Source: Druceiella hillmani | Taxonomy: Eukaryota; Arthropoda; Insecta; Lepidoptera; Hepialidae | NCBI GenBank assembly: GCA_039881145.1 | Contig: JAYKKI010000008.1 | Location: forward strand, 36,231,001-36,295,000 | Direction of reading: 5' to 3' | DNA length: 64,000 bases | In this document: piece by piece, positions 25,550 through 37,996 of the stretch | How the letters are laid out: every line of letters starts with the position of its first letter | Position numbering within the stretch: the stretch's first letter is position 1 | Translations under genes and position numbers: made by a program | The notes under the pieces: generated by a model | Told to the model about the DNA's origin: nothing | The model's input: only the letters and a program-made list of their open reading frames with translations | Databases searched by the model: none

Positions 25550-25900
25550 AGGCGTTTCCTTCATATCATACTATCGGTGTTGCATTCTACTGTTGTTTCT
25601 TTCTCCATTAACCATCTTCATCTCGTCATTTTTCCACTCCAGTTTACATTATTCCAGTTTATATATTCAGCCAGTTCCATTGTAAAGCATATATTCTTAA
25701 CTTTAATTTTATTTCTATTAACTTCTTATTTTTGTCATATTTGAATATTATTTCTAATGTTTTTCAATCTATCGATTTTTGGTGCACTTCAAATTTTTTG
25801 AGCATTCTTCTAGTCATATATTTCCAGTCACTTATCAGTCGTATATTTTGCTGGCAAAGATTACATAAACTTCGGTTTTTAGTTTCAGAGGAGCCAAAAA
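25550..25900 (-). pseudogene. Very decayed LINE reverse-transcriptase tail fragment
   Basis: On the minus strand one frame gives MTRRMLKKFEVHQKSID, a stop, then KLIEIKLKLRIYALQWNWL. This resembles the RRML...R.....L.W.WAGH region of a third LINE tail type. Stops are frequent and the flanking sequence is hard to align, so this is a tentative call based on motif order. Confidence 0.45.
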
Positions 25901-27054
25901 TTAATGAGTAACTACAACTTAAAGGATGTTGTTTTAAATTGTTATAACTTAACCTCGGTATTATCAGTGGTCTGTTTTTTATATATTTTCCAACTACATT
26001 TTTATATCTACGTTAATATGCTGTTTTATTATAAAAATGTAATGTGAATGTAAGGAGTTTTGCATGTGAAATAATAGTTCTTATGTAAATAAAATAAGGT
26101 AGTCTTCCACCACTAAATTGTTTGTTTTTTGTAAAATTTATAAAGTAATAAACAAGTTATGAGTTCTAATCTTAAGTGTGTAATAATATATTAAATATAG
26201 AGAGATATCTTCTTTCTCATTCGCCCTACTAGAACAAAATTAAAATTATTAAAATGACATCAAAATTAAGTATTGCCATCTTTATTTAAAATTCAAGTAG
26301 ACAAGACTGGTAATAAGCGAACGGGAAATAAAGTAGAACCGAGAATTTACCCTAACATCTCCGCTTAATTTTTATATTTATTAAAATCCTAAAAGTATAT
26401 AGGTGTCTTCGCAGAGCGAGCCAGTTGTCTATATGTGATTATTGTGATCTTTACTAATATTGATAAATTGTCCTTTATTAGTTAAGACTCTTATGAAATT
26501 TACATAGTATTTCTCAATAATTTTTTTTTATTTAATCACAGAAAAACAAAATTTTCATGTTTAAAATGTGTGTCAAAAAATTTTATGTATCAAAATCATA
26601 ACAAATAATAAATATTTTGAAAAATATATAAATAATATTAATATAAATATGAGCTAAATTAACCTTTTAAATTTAATAAATTTTTAAGATTCATCCAAGG
26701 TTTTTCCATTTCTCAACAACTGATGAATGACTGATATGAATTATGATTTAAAAAATTATGAAAAATAGTGAAATACCTTAAAAAGTAACAAATGACAAAT
26801 TAATTTCTGAAATAGTTTTATTATAAATGGATCATTTAAAATGATTGTAAATAAAGAAAAATATGAAGCCCATTCAAAATTATCATGCTATTTATTTAAT
26901 CCATTCATAAAATAATTGTTTTCCTGCTAAAACCTCACTTCACTTTAAATAATTTCTAAATCAATGTTCTTGTGTATATGCATGTAGACTTATCTTTTAT
27001 GAATATCGTGACCTTTAATTACACCGATTTTAGGCGGATGGTAAAATCAAACAT

Positions 27055-27560
27055 TATTTTTTCCACAAATACCAACCGCCTCCGAAAACAGGACCGGAAA
27101 TAAGCAATCCCTCTCCTCTCCAACGCACACGTGATAAGGCGTCGTGTCGCGTCGCATGACGCAACAGAAACATCGCCCCTTCGTCCCCGGACTGGAGTGG
27201 CGCTGAACGGCGGGCCCCGGAAATAACTTCAACTCGGTAGGAATTGAGAATAAACACCTTGGCCAAAAGTGGGTCGCGCCGGTAATAAATTTATTGTCAG
27301 CGGCTCGGACGCCGTCGGCAGCCGGCGGGGAAAGGTAAAACGTTCGGCACCTGAATGCGAAATTTGTTCGAGCCACTTTGACATTACGGAATATTATGGC
27401 GCCAGCCAGACTATGGATGGACGTTTGTGTTATAAGCGGAACCCGACCCACCCATCCCAACACGTCAAATTTACTCCTAAGTACGCCCCAAAATACTATG
27501 CCAAAAATAATGAAAGACTTTATCCTTGACCAGGGTGCGAAAGGACATCGTTACGGGAGC
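27055..27560. promoter_or_regulatory. GC-rich island, candidate enhancer or unannotated exon region
   Basis: The longest strongly GC-rich block in the left half. It contains an E-box CACGTG (27127-27132), CGACGCGACACGACGCC-type CG-rich strings (minus strand), and GCCGTCGGCAGCCGGCGGGG. Frames of 138 codons (minus) and 86 codons (plus) cross it, but neither has a domain, a signal peptide or consistent codon use. They overlap on opposite strands, as expected of chance frames in GC-rich DNA. Confidence 0.35.
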
Positions 27561-27863
27561 AGATAATATGTGAATTATATTAAATTTTGGTAATATTTCT
27601 TTTAGTACTTGATTAATTATTCTAGCTTCAAAAAGATCGACATGTTTTAGGTCATTTTATTATTAAAGAGCTCTCTGTTATAAAACTTAATTAAAACTTC
27701 CAAGATCACATTTCATTTATAAGCAAAAGTTACTTCAATAAATTGTTTCAAATTAATTATTTTTAAAATCCTTAATTATTACCTAAATTATCCAAAAACC
27801 ATCTTAAAACATTTCCATCTCTTTTCGATAAAGTTATTTTGTAATAGTAGTAGTTCAGGAACC

Positions 27864-28020
27864 AGGCGTTAATTTTGTAGAAATTCATTATTCACAATTA
27901 AATGAAACTATGTGATGTAGTATTAGTGAAGATGTTGGAACACAACGAAAGCTAGATCGCGGTGAAGAACTTAAAGAAACTAAAAATGATACTACATCAC
28001 GTAGTTTCATTTAATTGTGA
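27864..28020. mobile_element. Hammerhead repeat family, copy 5: inverted, with a truncated left arm
   Basis: The left arm, on the minus strand, is only the tail of the unit (AGGCGTTAATTTTGTAGA through TGTGATGTAGTATTA). It is fused directly to a plus-strand copy that begins inside the ribozyme at GTGAAGATGTTGG and ends TTTAATTGTGA at 28020. The stem I 5' strand is missing, and the GAAAGCTAGATC segment differs from GAAACCTAGGTC. As in copy 2, the two halves meet at the 5' side of the ribozyme. Confidence 0.75.
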
Positions 28021-28209
28021 AGTGAACTTTTATAAAAAATAATTATTGGTATCTATAAACTCAATTTAAAAATATTGTGATAATATTTATCTACGTAAAA
28101 TACATTTATGAGATGATTTTTCCTGTTAAAAGAGAAAAAAGTACAACTAATAATCTTTCTCAGCAACCGCTTGATTTAAAAACTTGAATCATATTAACCC
28201 GCACATAGT

Positions 28210-28345
28210 TCAATAGCTAGTGAAATGAATGAATGAAAAATATTTACTATATTATTTCCACATATAGTGCATGGTGCCGTTTGAAAGGCTTAATAATAAG
28301 GGTTTAAAACATTTTTTTTCATAAATTTATCTGAAAAATCTTCAG
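28210..28345. repeat. Unnamed repeat family C, weak copy 3
   Basis: ATATTTACTATATTATTTCC, TATAGTGCATGGTGCCG and TTTTTTTCATAAATTTATC resemble the copies at 5.1 and 6.3 kb, but the similarity is low. Confidence 0.3.
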
Positions 28346-28519
28346 AGATATACTGAACAATCTGCAAAAAAAAATATTGTCCCCCTTTTTTCCGTACTTA
28401 TTAAAAAGTGAGGTTTTTAGAAGCCTGTGTGAAGGTTGTTGGAAAATTGTAGCGATGATTCTGGATATCATAACTTTTGAAACATACAACCATGTTTATA
28501 TTCCTGTAAAACATATAAT

Positions 28520-28650
28520 AGATTGAAAATTTATTATTAGTAAATAGTTTAATAGAAATTCTGTTTACACTTAAATATTTATAAGTACCTAAATATATAT
28601 AGGAGTTCCATCGCAGTGCGGGTTCTACTCGTGTTTAAAAGGTTTTTATA
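28520..28650 (+). mobile_element. 3' end of a TTCCGTACC-type repeat
   Basis: AAATAGTTTAATAGAAATTC, TTAAATATTTATAAGTACC and GCAGTGCGGGTTCTACTCG align in order with the 3' portion of the element at 51.5 kb. Confidence 0.6.
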
Positions 28651-29220
28651 ATTTCTCTGCGTCCATAGTCCAGCTCTCTGTTATACTTTAAACTTTTTTC
28701 CACCGTAGGAAAAGCGTTTTCCGTTCATATCTTGTTTAAGCATCCTAAAATTGTAGATGGCCATAATTTTCCAGTAGCTTTTTTATGTAAGCAAATAAAC
28801 CTTACGTATTTTATTTTTTCCAAAATCGGTTCACCTATAGACACACCTAATATCTCTATTTCTTTACGCTAACGTGAATAAATGTGTTTGTGTATATGAA
28901 AACCATATGTGTTAAAATGCAATGCGTGTGACCATATGTGTTCTCAGTTAGAAGATTATATAAACATAGATTTCATAATTTTTTATACAACGCACAATTG
29001 CAAAAAAAGTAACATCTGGCTTTGAATTGATTAGGGGCAGTAACTTATTTATTATCAAGAATTCGCCATTAAACACGGATTTATTTTAGTCAATTCAATA
29101 TTAGATATGGCTTATCTATTTTTATTACATGTTTTACTTCAAAATCCTCATGGGAATTTATTTAACTACACAATAGTTTTATGATATTTTTCCCTTCTAT
29201 TTAAAAAGTTTATTATATTC

Positions 29221-29670
29221 CAGCTGCAACCGTGACTTTATTCGCGTGGAATTCGGAGTGAGAAAAGATATCAAGATTTACTTCTTTTGTGTTTTTTTTT
29301 CCTTTACCTCTCAGAACTCTATAAGCATAAAGTTTACTAAAACACTAATAGATGGCGTTGACAATCAAATAGGTTCCACCGGTTCTGTATTAGCGTGCGT
29401 AATGAACGGAAACTAAAGATTGGCGTACCTTTCTTATTTTTAAATGGATTGAAATGAAAACAGCCTAAATTTTAGTCCAAATTAATATAAATAGATGAAT
29501 GAAAACCGCAGTCAAATCAGTTCATCTATCGCAAATCGCGTTTAGGCGCTGCATTCGAATCGGTTCAGCTGTTGCTGAGATTAGCACAATGACACACAAT
29601 GATCATGAAATGAGCGCACAAACAGAAAAACTGACAAACACACACGCAGATAAAAATTCTAAAATCTGTA
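29221..29670 (+). mobile_element. Second copy of the GCGTGG-head / ATCGGTTCAGC-tail repeat
   Basis: CAGCTGCAACCGTGACTTT and TTCGCGTGG at the left, GAATCGGTTCAGCTGTTGC and ACAAACAGAAAAACTGACA at the right. The order is the same as at 18.7 kb. A 70-codon frame over the tail is incidental. Confidence 0.5.
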
Positions 29671-30329
29671 GTTTAAAGCTTAGTAGCGTGCCTTTAGTAG
29701 ATAGCACTTAATTTTACTTAAAATTGTTCAATGTTCAGAAAACATTTTTTTACTTTGGTAGTGGTATAAAATTTTATTTATACTTTTGCCATGACTTGAC
29801 TTTTTTTGGTAAATAGATAAAGATAAATTACATTTTAAATACTTCACATCTTTCACCTCATTTTAAACTTATAGCGTTATTTGCCTTTCTTTCGAGTTTG
29901 CATTACAAAACCTATTGCAATTAAATTCAAAATTCGTTCTTTTATAAATATTTGTTTTTTTTCAAACCGTCAATTTACAGAATAATCTGGATCTTGATAT
30001 CAAAAATTTATCTTCAATGGGGTTGTATAAAATTCATCAGCCAATTCAAATGTTTGCAATATTTAGATATTTACCACAAAGATCATTTTTAAGTTAGAGG
30101 AATAAAAAAAATTAAGTTCGCTATTCTATTATAAATCACTTTCATACTCGTGCTTGTTTTTTTGTTACAAAACTTCAGTGTTAAATAAATCACATTTATA
30201 TTTAATGCAAAGAATAGACACGATTCTTATACACTCCACCAAGTTTTCATTACCAACATTACATAAACACACTGAACGGATATACAATCTTACAAATACA
30301 CTGCTAAATAAACACTCGCAGTGCTCTCT

Positions 30330-30640
30330 ACAGTATTTCTGTTCCGACGTCCGTCAGAGTCGTGCATCTCGCCCTTGTCTGGACGGAAATGAATATTAAA
30401 TTTGAGATGTCAGCACTGGCGGTGTTGTTTCTCGAGTAAGTGCCATACCACGAGTGCGGCGTGGAGATGCATTGCAGATACTTCATCAAGAAAGCCTTCC
30501 AGTTCGCCGTAAGGCAGCTGTAAGTGGCTCATTATAGCTTGGCGCAGTTTGCGCATCGCTAATTTCTTTCGTCTCCATCGCAATATAAAATAATCATCCC
30601 AACGGCGAAATGGACGCTTTACGTAATTGCAGCTTCTTTA
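30330..30640. promoter_or_regulatory. GC-richer island, candidate regulatory element
   Basis: It includes an E-box CAGCTG, GCGCAGTTTGCGC (5-bp arms), CGAGTGCGGCGTGG and TTTACGTAATTGCAG. No coding frame extends across it. Confidence 0.3.
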
Positions 30641-30649
30641 ATAAGTAGT

Positions 30650-31310
30650 AAATTATTTAGTTTCAGTTTATTATGAAAATTGGTAGAATTTTAAAGAATC
30701 TATGGTTTATTTGGAATTTTAAGTACGGAACTAGATTCGAAATAATTTTTTGGTCATCGTTATGATGAGATGCCAAAATGTTATTAGAGAATTTTACATA
30801 AAATAACAAAATATAGGTAAAGAAGATTTTGATTATCTACCGTAGTGAAATTGAATCCTTTGATACGATGTGTTAAATTAACATTCGTTTAAAGATTAGT
30901 TTGGCATATGGTGCTAAAGAAATTTTGTATATTTGAATACGAAAATATATGAAATTTTCAGGACATGAGGTTTAAATTCTAGGTACAAAAGTTGACGCAA
31001 TAGCATATTGTTTGCTGTCTTTATAAAGAAACCGTGACATTATAGTGCAGAATTTTACATAAAACAACATGCATACACACTTTAAGTAGATTCTGGTTAT
31101 CTATTGTCCATCGCAGTTAAACTGAATTTTTTGGATACGACATGCTAAATTAGCCTCTCTCTAGGTATGAAAATTGATAGAATTTTGAAGCACTTAAAGA
31201 TCATAAGAAATTCTAGGCGCGAAACTACATATCAATGAATCTTTTTGGCCGTCATTATAATGAAAATATACAATTTTATTAAAGAATTTTACATCAAATA
31301 TACTTATGTT
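30650..31310. repeat. Degenerate tandem array, units of about 235-260 bp
   Basis: GAATTTTACAT(A/C)AAA recurs at 30789, 31050 and 31284. ATGAAAATTGRTAGAATTTT recurs at 30674 and 31167. GATACGAYRTGYTAAATTA recurs at 30865 and 31135. The order is preserved, so this is a decayed local duplication. Confidence 0.7.
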
Positions 31311-32459
31311 ATTAAATCTATTAACCGTATTGTAGTTTGACAAGGATTAGCTTGAATTATCGCTTTAAGTCCTCACTATCAACTTCAATTTCTAGTAGCG
31401 GTGGGTAATTATGGATGATTTATTTAATCAAATGAGATATTATATAGCTAGTAGTTTAATGGTCCTAATAACAAAATAGTAATTACTAATTCCGAGTCCA
31501 AATCAAATTGGGCTGGTTAAATCAAACTACTTTCAAGCAAGAGCTTATAATTTGTTCCAAGGCCGTAAAACGCTTTGTAAGCACTTTTGTAGGAGAATAT
31601 TTACCGACACATCCAGCGTTGTTCTTTTTAGTTAACTTTTGTTGCTATCGTGAATTCTATTGAGTGTTGACGGTTATTCGATCACTCATGTCACTAATTA
31701 GTAATTGCTAATAATCATTATATTATGAAAATATCTCAAAATACCTTGACATATTTTTATAATCCCCTGATTCTGCCATTATTATACTCATACTTCTTAA
31801 TAATAGGATACTTCTTAATAATAGCAAACGTGACAAAAACTAAATTCGAGAAAGAGCAGAGAAACGAAAACTAATGACTGGTTATTAAATTAGAATGGCT
31901 TTAATTTTTTATTTAAAATATAACATTTTTTTTTTAAATTTGAGTAATTACATTAATAAAACCTTTTTTCCAATTCCGTTTCCTTCCCAGTTCCGTTCTC
32001 AACATGAATTACATTGTAGCAGCATAGAAAAGCTATTTGCGCACCTAAGAAAATTTTAATTAATCACGATCTGATGAAACTGCAAAAATTTAGGCATAGG
32101 CAGACCATGGTAGCGTTTGTAATTATATTAATAGATTCATTCTTTTTTCAATTACAACAACTACATCTGTCGTGGGGTTTTTCAAAATTTTTAATTTTGC
32201 TTTTTATTTGTTTGCTCTTTTTATATCATTATACTTTAAATTTTCGTGTTCTTTTTTAAAATTAAAATTTATATTCTATAAAGCAAAGTGACAAGAATAT
32301 AATATTTAGTAACAATTAACAAAATAGTGACAGGATTGATAAATTTAGTAACAAGTAACAAAACAGTAAAAAATAAAACAAAATGTACAATTAAAACTTC
32401 AATAAAAATTTCAAAATCGCTCGTTGCGCCAAATTCTAGGACGATGAAATAAAAGATAA

Positions 32460-32870
32460 AATATCACCGGCGCACTATCATTTCAAAGCCTTCAAATGAA
32501 GTCCCGGACTTGCTTCCTTCTTACGGCCAAATTGGTTTTCCTTGGCTCCACTAGTTCGCTCGCGGCGTTAATGTCAGTAATGGCTGAGACGGAGGCGGCG
32601 CCCCTCGACACAGCTGTATTCGTATAGCGGTATAGGCGTTTGATACGTATCCGCCCTTTGACGACGAGTTTTGTTTGTGTGAACGGCGTAATGAAATGGC
32701 AACAAAGTTATTGACAGTATACGCGGGAGAGATCTGTTCAAACGGATGGGTGGAGTGCGTGTAGGGGATGAATAGCTTCTCGCGGTTATGTTTATGATTG
32801 GTATGCGGTTTGATAGGTGTATGAGTTGATAGCGTGTCTGCCTTCAAATTATCACGGCGCAGGCTGGTAT
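32460..32870. promoter_or_regulatory. GC-richer island, candidate regulatory element
   Basis: GGAGGCGGCGCCCCTCG and CGCTCGCGGCGTTAATG stand out. A 98-codon minus-strand frame has no recognisable domain. It merges on the right into the degenerate tandem array. Confidence 0.3.
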
Positions 32871-32879
32871 GTTTTGAAA

Positions 32880-33850
32880 TGGAACTATTTTGCTGTCTCT
32901 CTGTTGTTAGACGGCCTCTATTTTCTAGCTCTTAAATCAAAAACATTATGTGCTTGATATTTATATATATTTCTTATTATTATTTTCATATTCGTATGTG
33001 GTTTGACATTTTATGTTTAAATTTAGTTAATTTTGTTGTCTTCTATTGTTGGACAGTCTCATTTTGATAACTTTTATATCCTAGGTGTTATCTAATAAAT
33101 TTCCGTACTATTTATTCATGTTTTCCTAGTTGTATGCAGGAGGTGCACGTGCTTTAATATACAAGTACATATAAATTGACAGTGTGTCTATCTTCAAATT
33201 ACGATGGTATCACTTTGTATGTTTAAAAATAGAGATATTTTGCTGTTGCTCTATATTTAGACAGTCTACATTTAATAGCTCTTATATCATATATGTTAAG
33301 TGCTTTATTTTTTTATTATTTAACATGTTTTTCGTTGTACTATCCGTAATTGTTATGTGGCTGTATAGGTCTGTTGATAGCATATCTGATTTCAAACTGT
33401 GACGGCGGCAATTTGTATATTTAGATATAGAAATATTTTGCTATTGCTCTTTATTTAGAGAGTATAAATTTTATATTAAATAAATTTTATATTAAACTTC
33501 ATATATGTAACGTGCTTGATTTTTTCATTATTTAACATGTTTATCGTTGTACTATTCGTAATTAGTATATAGGCTTAGATGTAGAAATATTTTGCTGTCG
33601 CTTGATTATTAGACAATCTCAATATTTTAGATCTTCAATCATAAATGTTATATACTTTTAAACTATTTATACATTTTTTTTGTTATTGTATTCATGATTG
33701 GCCCGTGACTTGATACGTATATGAATTGAAAGCGTCTCTGTTCTGAAATTGTCACTATGCCAGCTCTAGATATGGAAATATTTGCTGTCACTCTATTGTT
33801 ATTTTCAGTTTTCTAACTCAATTATTATATATGTTACGCTATTGATTTTT
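32880..33850. repeat. Degenerate tandem array, six units of about 140-210 bp
   Basis: A landmark resembling TTTGCTGTYGCTCTATTRTTAG is followed by a TTAGACAGTCT-like block and a CTCTTATATCATATATGTTA-like block. It recurs at 32892, 33034, 33242, 33440, 33594 and 33784. Between landmarks, the motifs GTTGTACTATTCGTAATT and TGATAGCRTRTCTG also repeat. Unit length varies, so this is an old, eroded array. Confidence 0.7.
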
Positions 33851-36179
33851 GTAGAGAAAATCCCACAATATAAAAACATTTATTTATTGAATCTATATTT
33901 ATATACAAAGAAAAAAAATATAAACAGTTGGAATGTTTATTATTTATAATATGTAAAAGTAACTTTTACCTAATTGTATTATTTTCATAAAGTGATTCAG
34001 GTTTGTTTCGAAGCAAAGCAAATCACACGTGAAAGAGAAACAAAGACAATTAAAATGCATTTGTACATTATTAAAGAAAGCTAATGTTGATGGAGGGTAA
34101 CTTTTGTATCATAATAACGACGCGAATATGATCACTCTTTGTAATAAAATTAATTTCTTTGTCAATATATACGCAATAAATTGAAAGAAAAAAATAAATT
34201 CGAATTAATGAAGTACCTATTTAATTTTTGTCAACACGTCGTTTCAAGAAATGTTAGAGACGTGCTAAGTAAAATTACATAGTTAAAGTGACACACATAA
34301 TCTTACTATTCCTTCGGTTCACCTAGCAAAGAAGTGACCTCCGGTTTCCTTTAAATCACATCTCAAACAAGTTTCGAAGTTGTCCTGCAAGTAAAATGAA
34401 TTATATAAAATAGTTTTACCGACGTAGGTGCCTGTCATCAGCCAACGTAATATTTCCCCCACGAAATGACTAAGTTTAAAAAGGAAATAAACTCAAGTAA
34501 AATATGGGAAACATGAAGGCTCTGGGGCTGTCACTTGCAGCGTATGTACGACAAATAAATGTTTTGCGGCGGGAACATAATAAGAAAAGGTCCATTCAAA
34601 ACGGTATAACCGAATACGATGGTAGAAATCATTGCTTTGGACAAGGAACTGACAAAAACAAATCTAGCTTTGGGAAAGCTTTTAAAAACTCTCGTAGTAA
34701 ATACTACGTTCAGTTACCGTGTTGTATAGATAGAAAAATTGAAATACAAAATGCTAGTAATTAACTAATATTAAATACATATTATTATCTCCTTTTCACT
34801 TTATTTTTATTCGTTATTACTCTACCATAACTTTTCTTTAGTAACATAACTTTCCGTTATGTCATTTTTCAACGTGAAAACAATTTTAAAATTAATTCTA
34901 GGTTTATAAAGCCAATCACACTCAAATGAGGGACAGTTTTTTTCTAAGTAATTTTACATTTCAATAATTCAACTAAAAATAGATATAGCGCCACCATTTT
35001 TGTCTCGTTTTAAAGAGAAAGGATGAAAGTTTATGGCCGTATTCATGTTATGGTCGCTTCAATATTTGTGACTTCCAGATTCCACAAACCGCGCACGCAT
35101 ATAAGTACCCACGACCAAAAATTTTATTTAATTTCAATTCACCTTTTCTTAAAAATATCTACGGTAGAATCCGGTAATGAAATCGTTTTATTTTAATTTT
35201 CATTAAAAGAGCAATTTTGAAATAATATGAAATAATTCTCTAATACTCTTAAAGCGTAATTGATAAGAGCTTAATTTAATATTAACAAAAAAAAAAAGAA
35301 AAATTTAGTTGGTTTTATGTAATTACTTAGTAGATGCGCATAATTATTAACACTAGATTTACTCATGAGTTTATTACACGAGTTTCGTTACGTTTCCATA
35401 TGTATCAACAGTATATAGAGTATAGTCTTCTTTTCGTAACTTATTTCATTCATAACATATTTTCAACCCTATATTTCATTGACAATTAATTAGTTTTATT
35501 ATCTTGTTTTATTCCAATAAATTAGAGTGCATCTTTAAATAAACATGACATCTTTAAATAAAAACACATGTGAGAAAAATTTATATTTTACAATTGTATC
35601 CAGATATAATATTAGTATAAAATTATGCCGCAGAAAAATGTGTTTTTTAATAAATGATCCTAATGGTATTAACAGGCTGACGATACATTACAATGTCTTA
35701 TTACAAAATCTGGAGTCTCGGGAATGTAGTTAATAGCATACTATTATCAATATAGCGTTCAATTATAAACTCCTATCTTCTCGGCCTACCAGTAACACAT
35801 AGACATGTTTTTTCAATCACTTTACATGCGTTTGCAAAACGTTATATAATAAAGCAAATGGTATTCTTATAAAAATCGTTGCATTAGATTTTTATCCATT
35901 ATATTTTTCTCTTTTTAGGCTTTTTCTAAAATTTTATTAAATATTTTACTACAAACACAGCCAATATATTATATTAAAAGCTTGAATGGATATAATCTTT
36001 GCCTTGTACGGATTTTAGAGGATAAGGAATAAATACGGTGCATTCTTTATATATTACGATTAGCAAGCCTCATACTAAGGCTAGCAAAAAGTTTGCTGTA
36101 TATTTCTACGTGATATATTTGTAAATTAATTGCGTCTGAAGTAAGTTACCGCACATTGAATAGCATCACCTGCTTCTTA
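33851..36179. other. No gene seen
   Basis: It contains an 86-codon frame at 34504-34764 (+) without a domain, and AT-rich sequence. No repeat partner was recognised. Confidence 0.5.
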
Positions 36180-36780
36180 CATACTTTGTCTTTCTATACA
36201 AATTAACGTTCCACAAATTACAGCAATCGCCAAAAAGCAAAACGCGCGCCGGCTGCTCTCGCCGGTAGCAAATAAAAACATGCTCAGATGGTTGCCACGC
36301 TGAAATGATTATTTATTCTCGACGGCGGAACTCAGCGAGAGGCAAAAAGTAATTAACGACGGAAACAATTTACGAAATAATAAACCAGGCAGAAATCTAT
36401 TCACATCGAAGAGTCCTCTTGAAATGACAACATTAATGGCCGTCGTCATGCACAAAATCCCGCAAAGTTAAAATTGAGACGAGCGTTACAATTAAGACGA
36501 TGCAAAACATTACGTCGCCCTCCGTTCCCCCATTGTCAATTGTCTTATTTCGGTTAGACAATGGCGCCTTTGTGTCATCATTATTCGGCGTAATATTTAT
36601 TATTATCTTCTGGCGAGCCAGATCTCGAGCACAATAAGCGCGCCGCCGAATAATATTCGGGTGGGACGCGAGTTTTAATCGCGAATGATTGCTTTCTTCA
36701 CCTGCTGCGGGATGGGGGGTAGATGCGGCGCGTTTACGGGTGCGAATGTTCGGATCATCTCGGTTTAGACATTAATATTA
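36180..36780. promoter_or_regulatory. Large GC-rich island 3 kb upstream of the Ig exon, candidate enhancer
   Basis: About 600 bp of mixed GC-rich strings and short AT-rich transcription-factor-like sites: GCGCGCCGGC, TAATTAACGACGG, CATTGTCAATTGTC, ACAATGGCGCC, CACCTGCTGCGGG and GCGCGCCGCCG. Repeated ACAAT/ATTGT (Sox-like), TAAT and E-box motifs fit a neural enhancer. There is no long open frame on either strand. Confidence 0.4.
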
Positions 36781-37671
36781 ATGTGGATAAACGATACGTA
36801 AAGTCTTCATTTGGTTCCAAGTTAATATTTTGGTTGAAAAAACCAAAAAATATGAAATTTTCGCGGTCGTAAAAAATTGGGAAGATTTTTTCTAATATTG
36901 GCTCATTTTATCAAATATTGTAATGAATATTGCAAAATATTGTCATTAATGTTGTCTTATTAAACTATGCTTTATAAGAATTTGAATAAACAATTCGTTT
37001 TATTGCAAATAATTTTATGATTGCACGAAAGAAAATAAATAATATTACAATTTGTCTATAAAGTCACTAATATTTGATTCGAATTTGGGGGTTACTTATG
37101 AATAAAAAATAAATTTGTTTTTTTATAGGTAATATTCAAATTTTTCACTAAAAACGTTTTATTTTTTTGACACAAAAAATCTTCCAAAAAGGGAAGAAGT
37201 ACTAACATAAATTTATGTAAAAGTATTTTATATACTGAATATATATTTAGAGTCCTTAATCGGCCCGTATAATTTAAGAACATCGCATAATTAAAAGAAA
37301 ATCGTTAAAGTCAATCTACGCATTTATAATCTTTGATTTCATCCAAATATTTAGACTACTTGTAGAATAGAATTAATAGTTATGATTAACATGTGGTTTG
37401 GCAGTTAGAATTCAATTAATATTTATTACCTTAAATTAAGTCTATGGTTAAAGTAGAAGTATTAAATAATAATATAAATTCTAAATAGAGGGCTTACACA
37501 CTTCCAATAATTTTCGCATTTCTTTTGGTTTTTTCTCTTTATTCTTAGAAGTTTTTATTAAATAATTATACGAATAACATGCGTCGATGCTTATAATGGA
37601 TGGAAATCATAGTCCGTAAGACAAATAAACTTGACATGGCTAATAATTAGAAGTCAAATTTTGTTACATTG

Positions 37672-37752
37672 GTAAAAAATAGAGTTATATAAAAACACAC
37701 TTTAAAAAATAGAGTTATATAAAAACACAAGTTAATATAAAAACACACCTTA
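37672..37752. repeat. 30-bp tandem repeat, two and a half copies
   Basis: AAAAAATAGAGTTATATAAA followed by AACACA occurs twice at a spacing of 30 bp, followed by a partial TATAAAAACACAC. Confidence 0.9.
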
Positions 37753-37969
37753 AAATAAACATAAATATATATTTTTATTATGAAAATGTCATGCGTTATA
37801 CAATCAATACAAGTAGTGATTAAGTAGTGAATAACAAGTAGTTGTTAACAATACTTTGAGCCAAAAAATAGCAAATGTTTACAGTTTTAATTGCACTTTT
37901 ACGTAGATATTGGTCAACGCAGCAAAATAGAATATCTGCCTTGCCGGTATTTAAAATATAAAATTACTC

Positions 37970-37996
37970 ATATATATATATATATATATATATATA
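37970..37996. repeat. Short TA microsatellite
   Basis: Thirteen TA units. Confidence 0.95.

Noticed and set aside
27047..27463. 138-codon minus-strand frame as a gene
   Set aside because: It lies in GC-rich DNA, where stops are rare. It has no domain or signal peptide, and competing frames occur on the other strand.
34504..34764. 86-codon plus-strand frame as a gene
   Set aside because: No domain, no splice signals and no codon-use contrast with its surroundings.
34970..35060. AGATATAGCGCCACC as part of a lepidopteran repeat
   Set aside because: The similarity is limited to a short phrase common in these genomes, and no boundaries could be defined.
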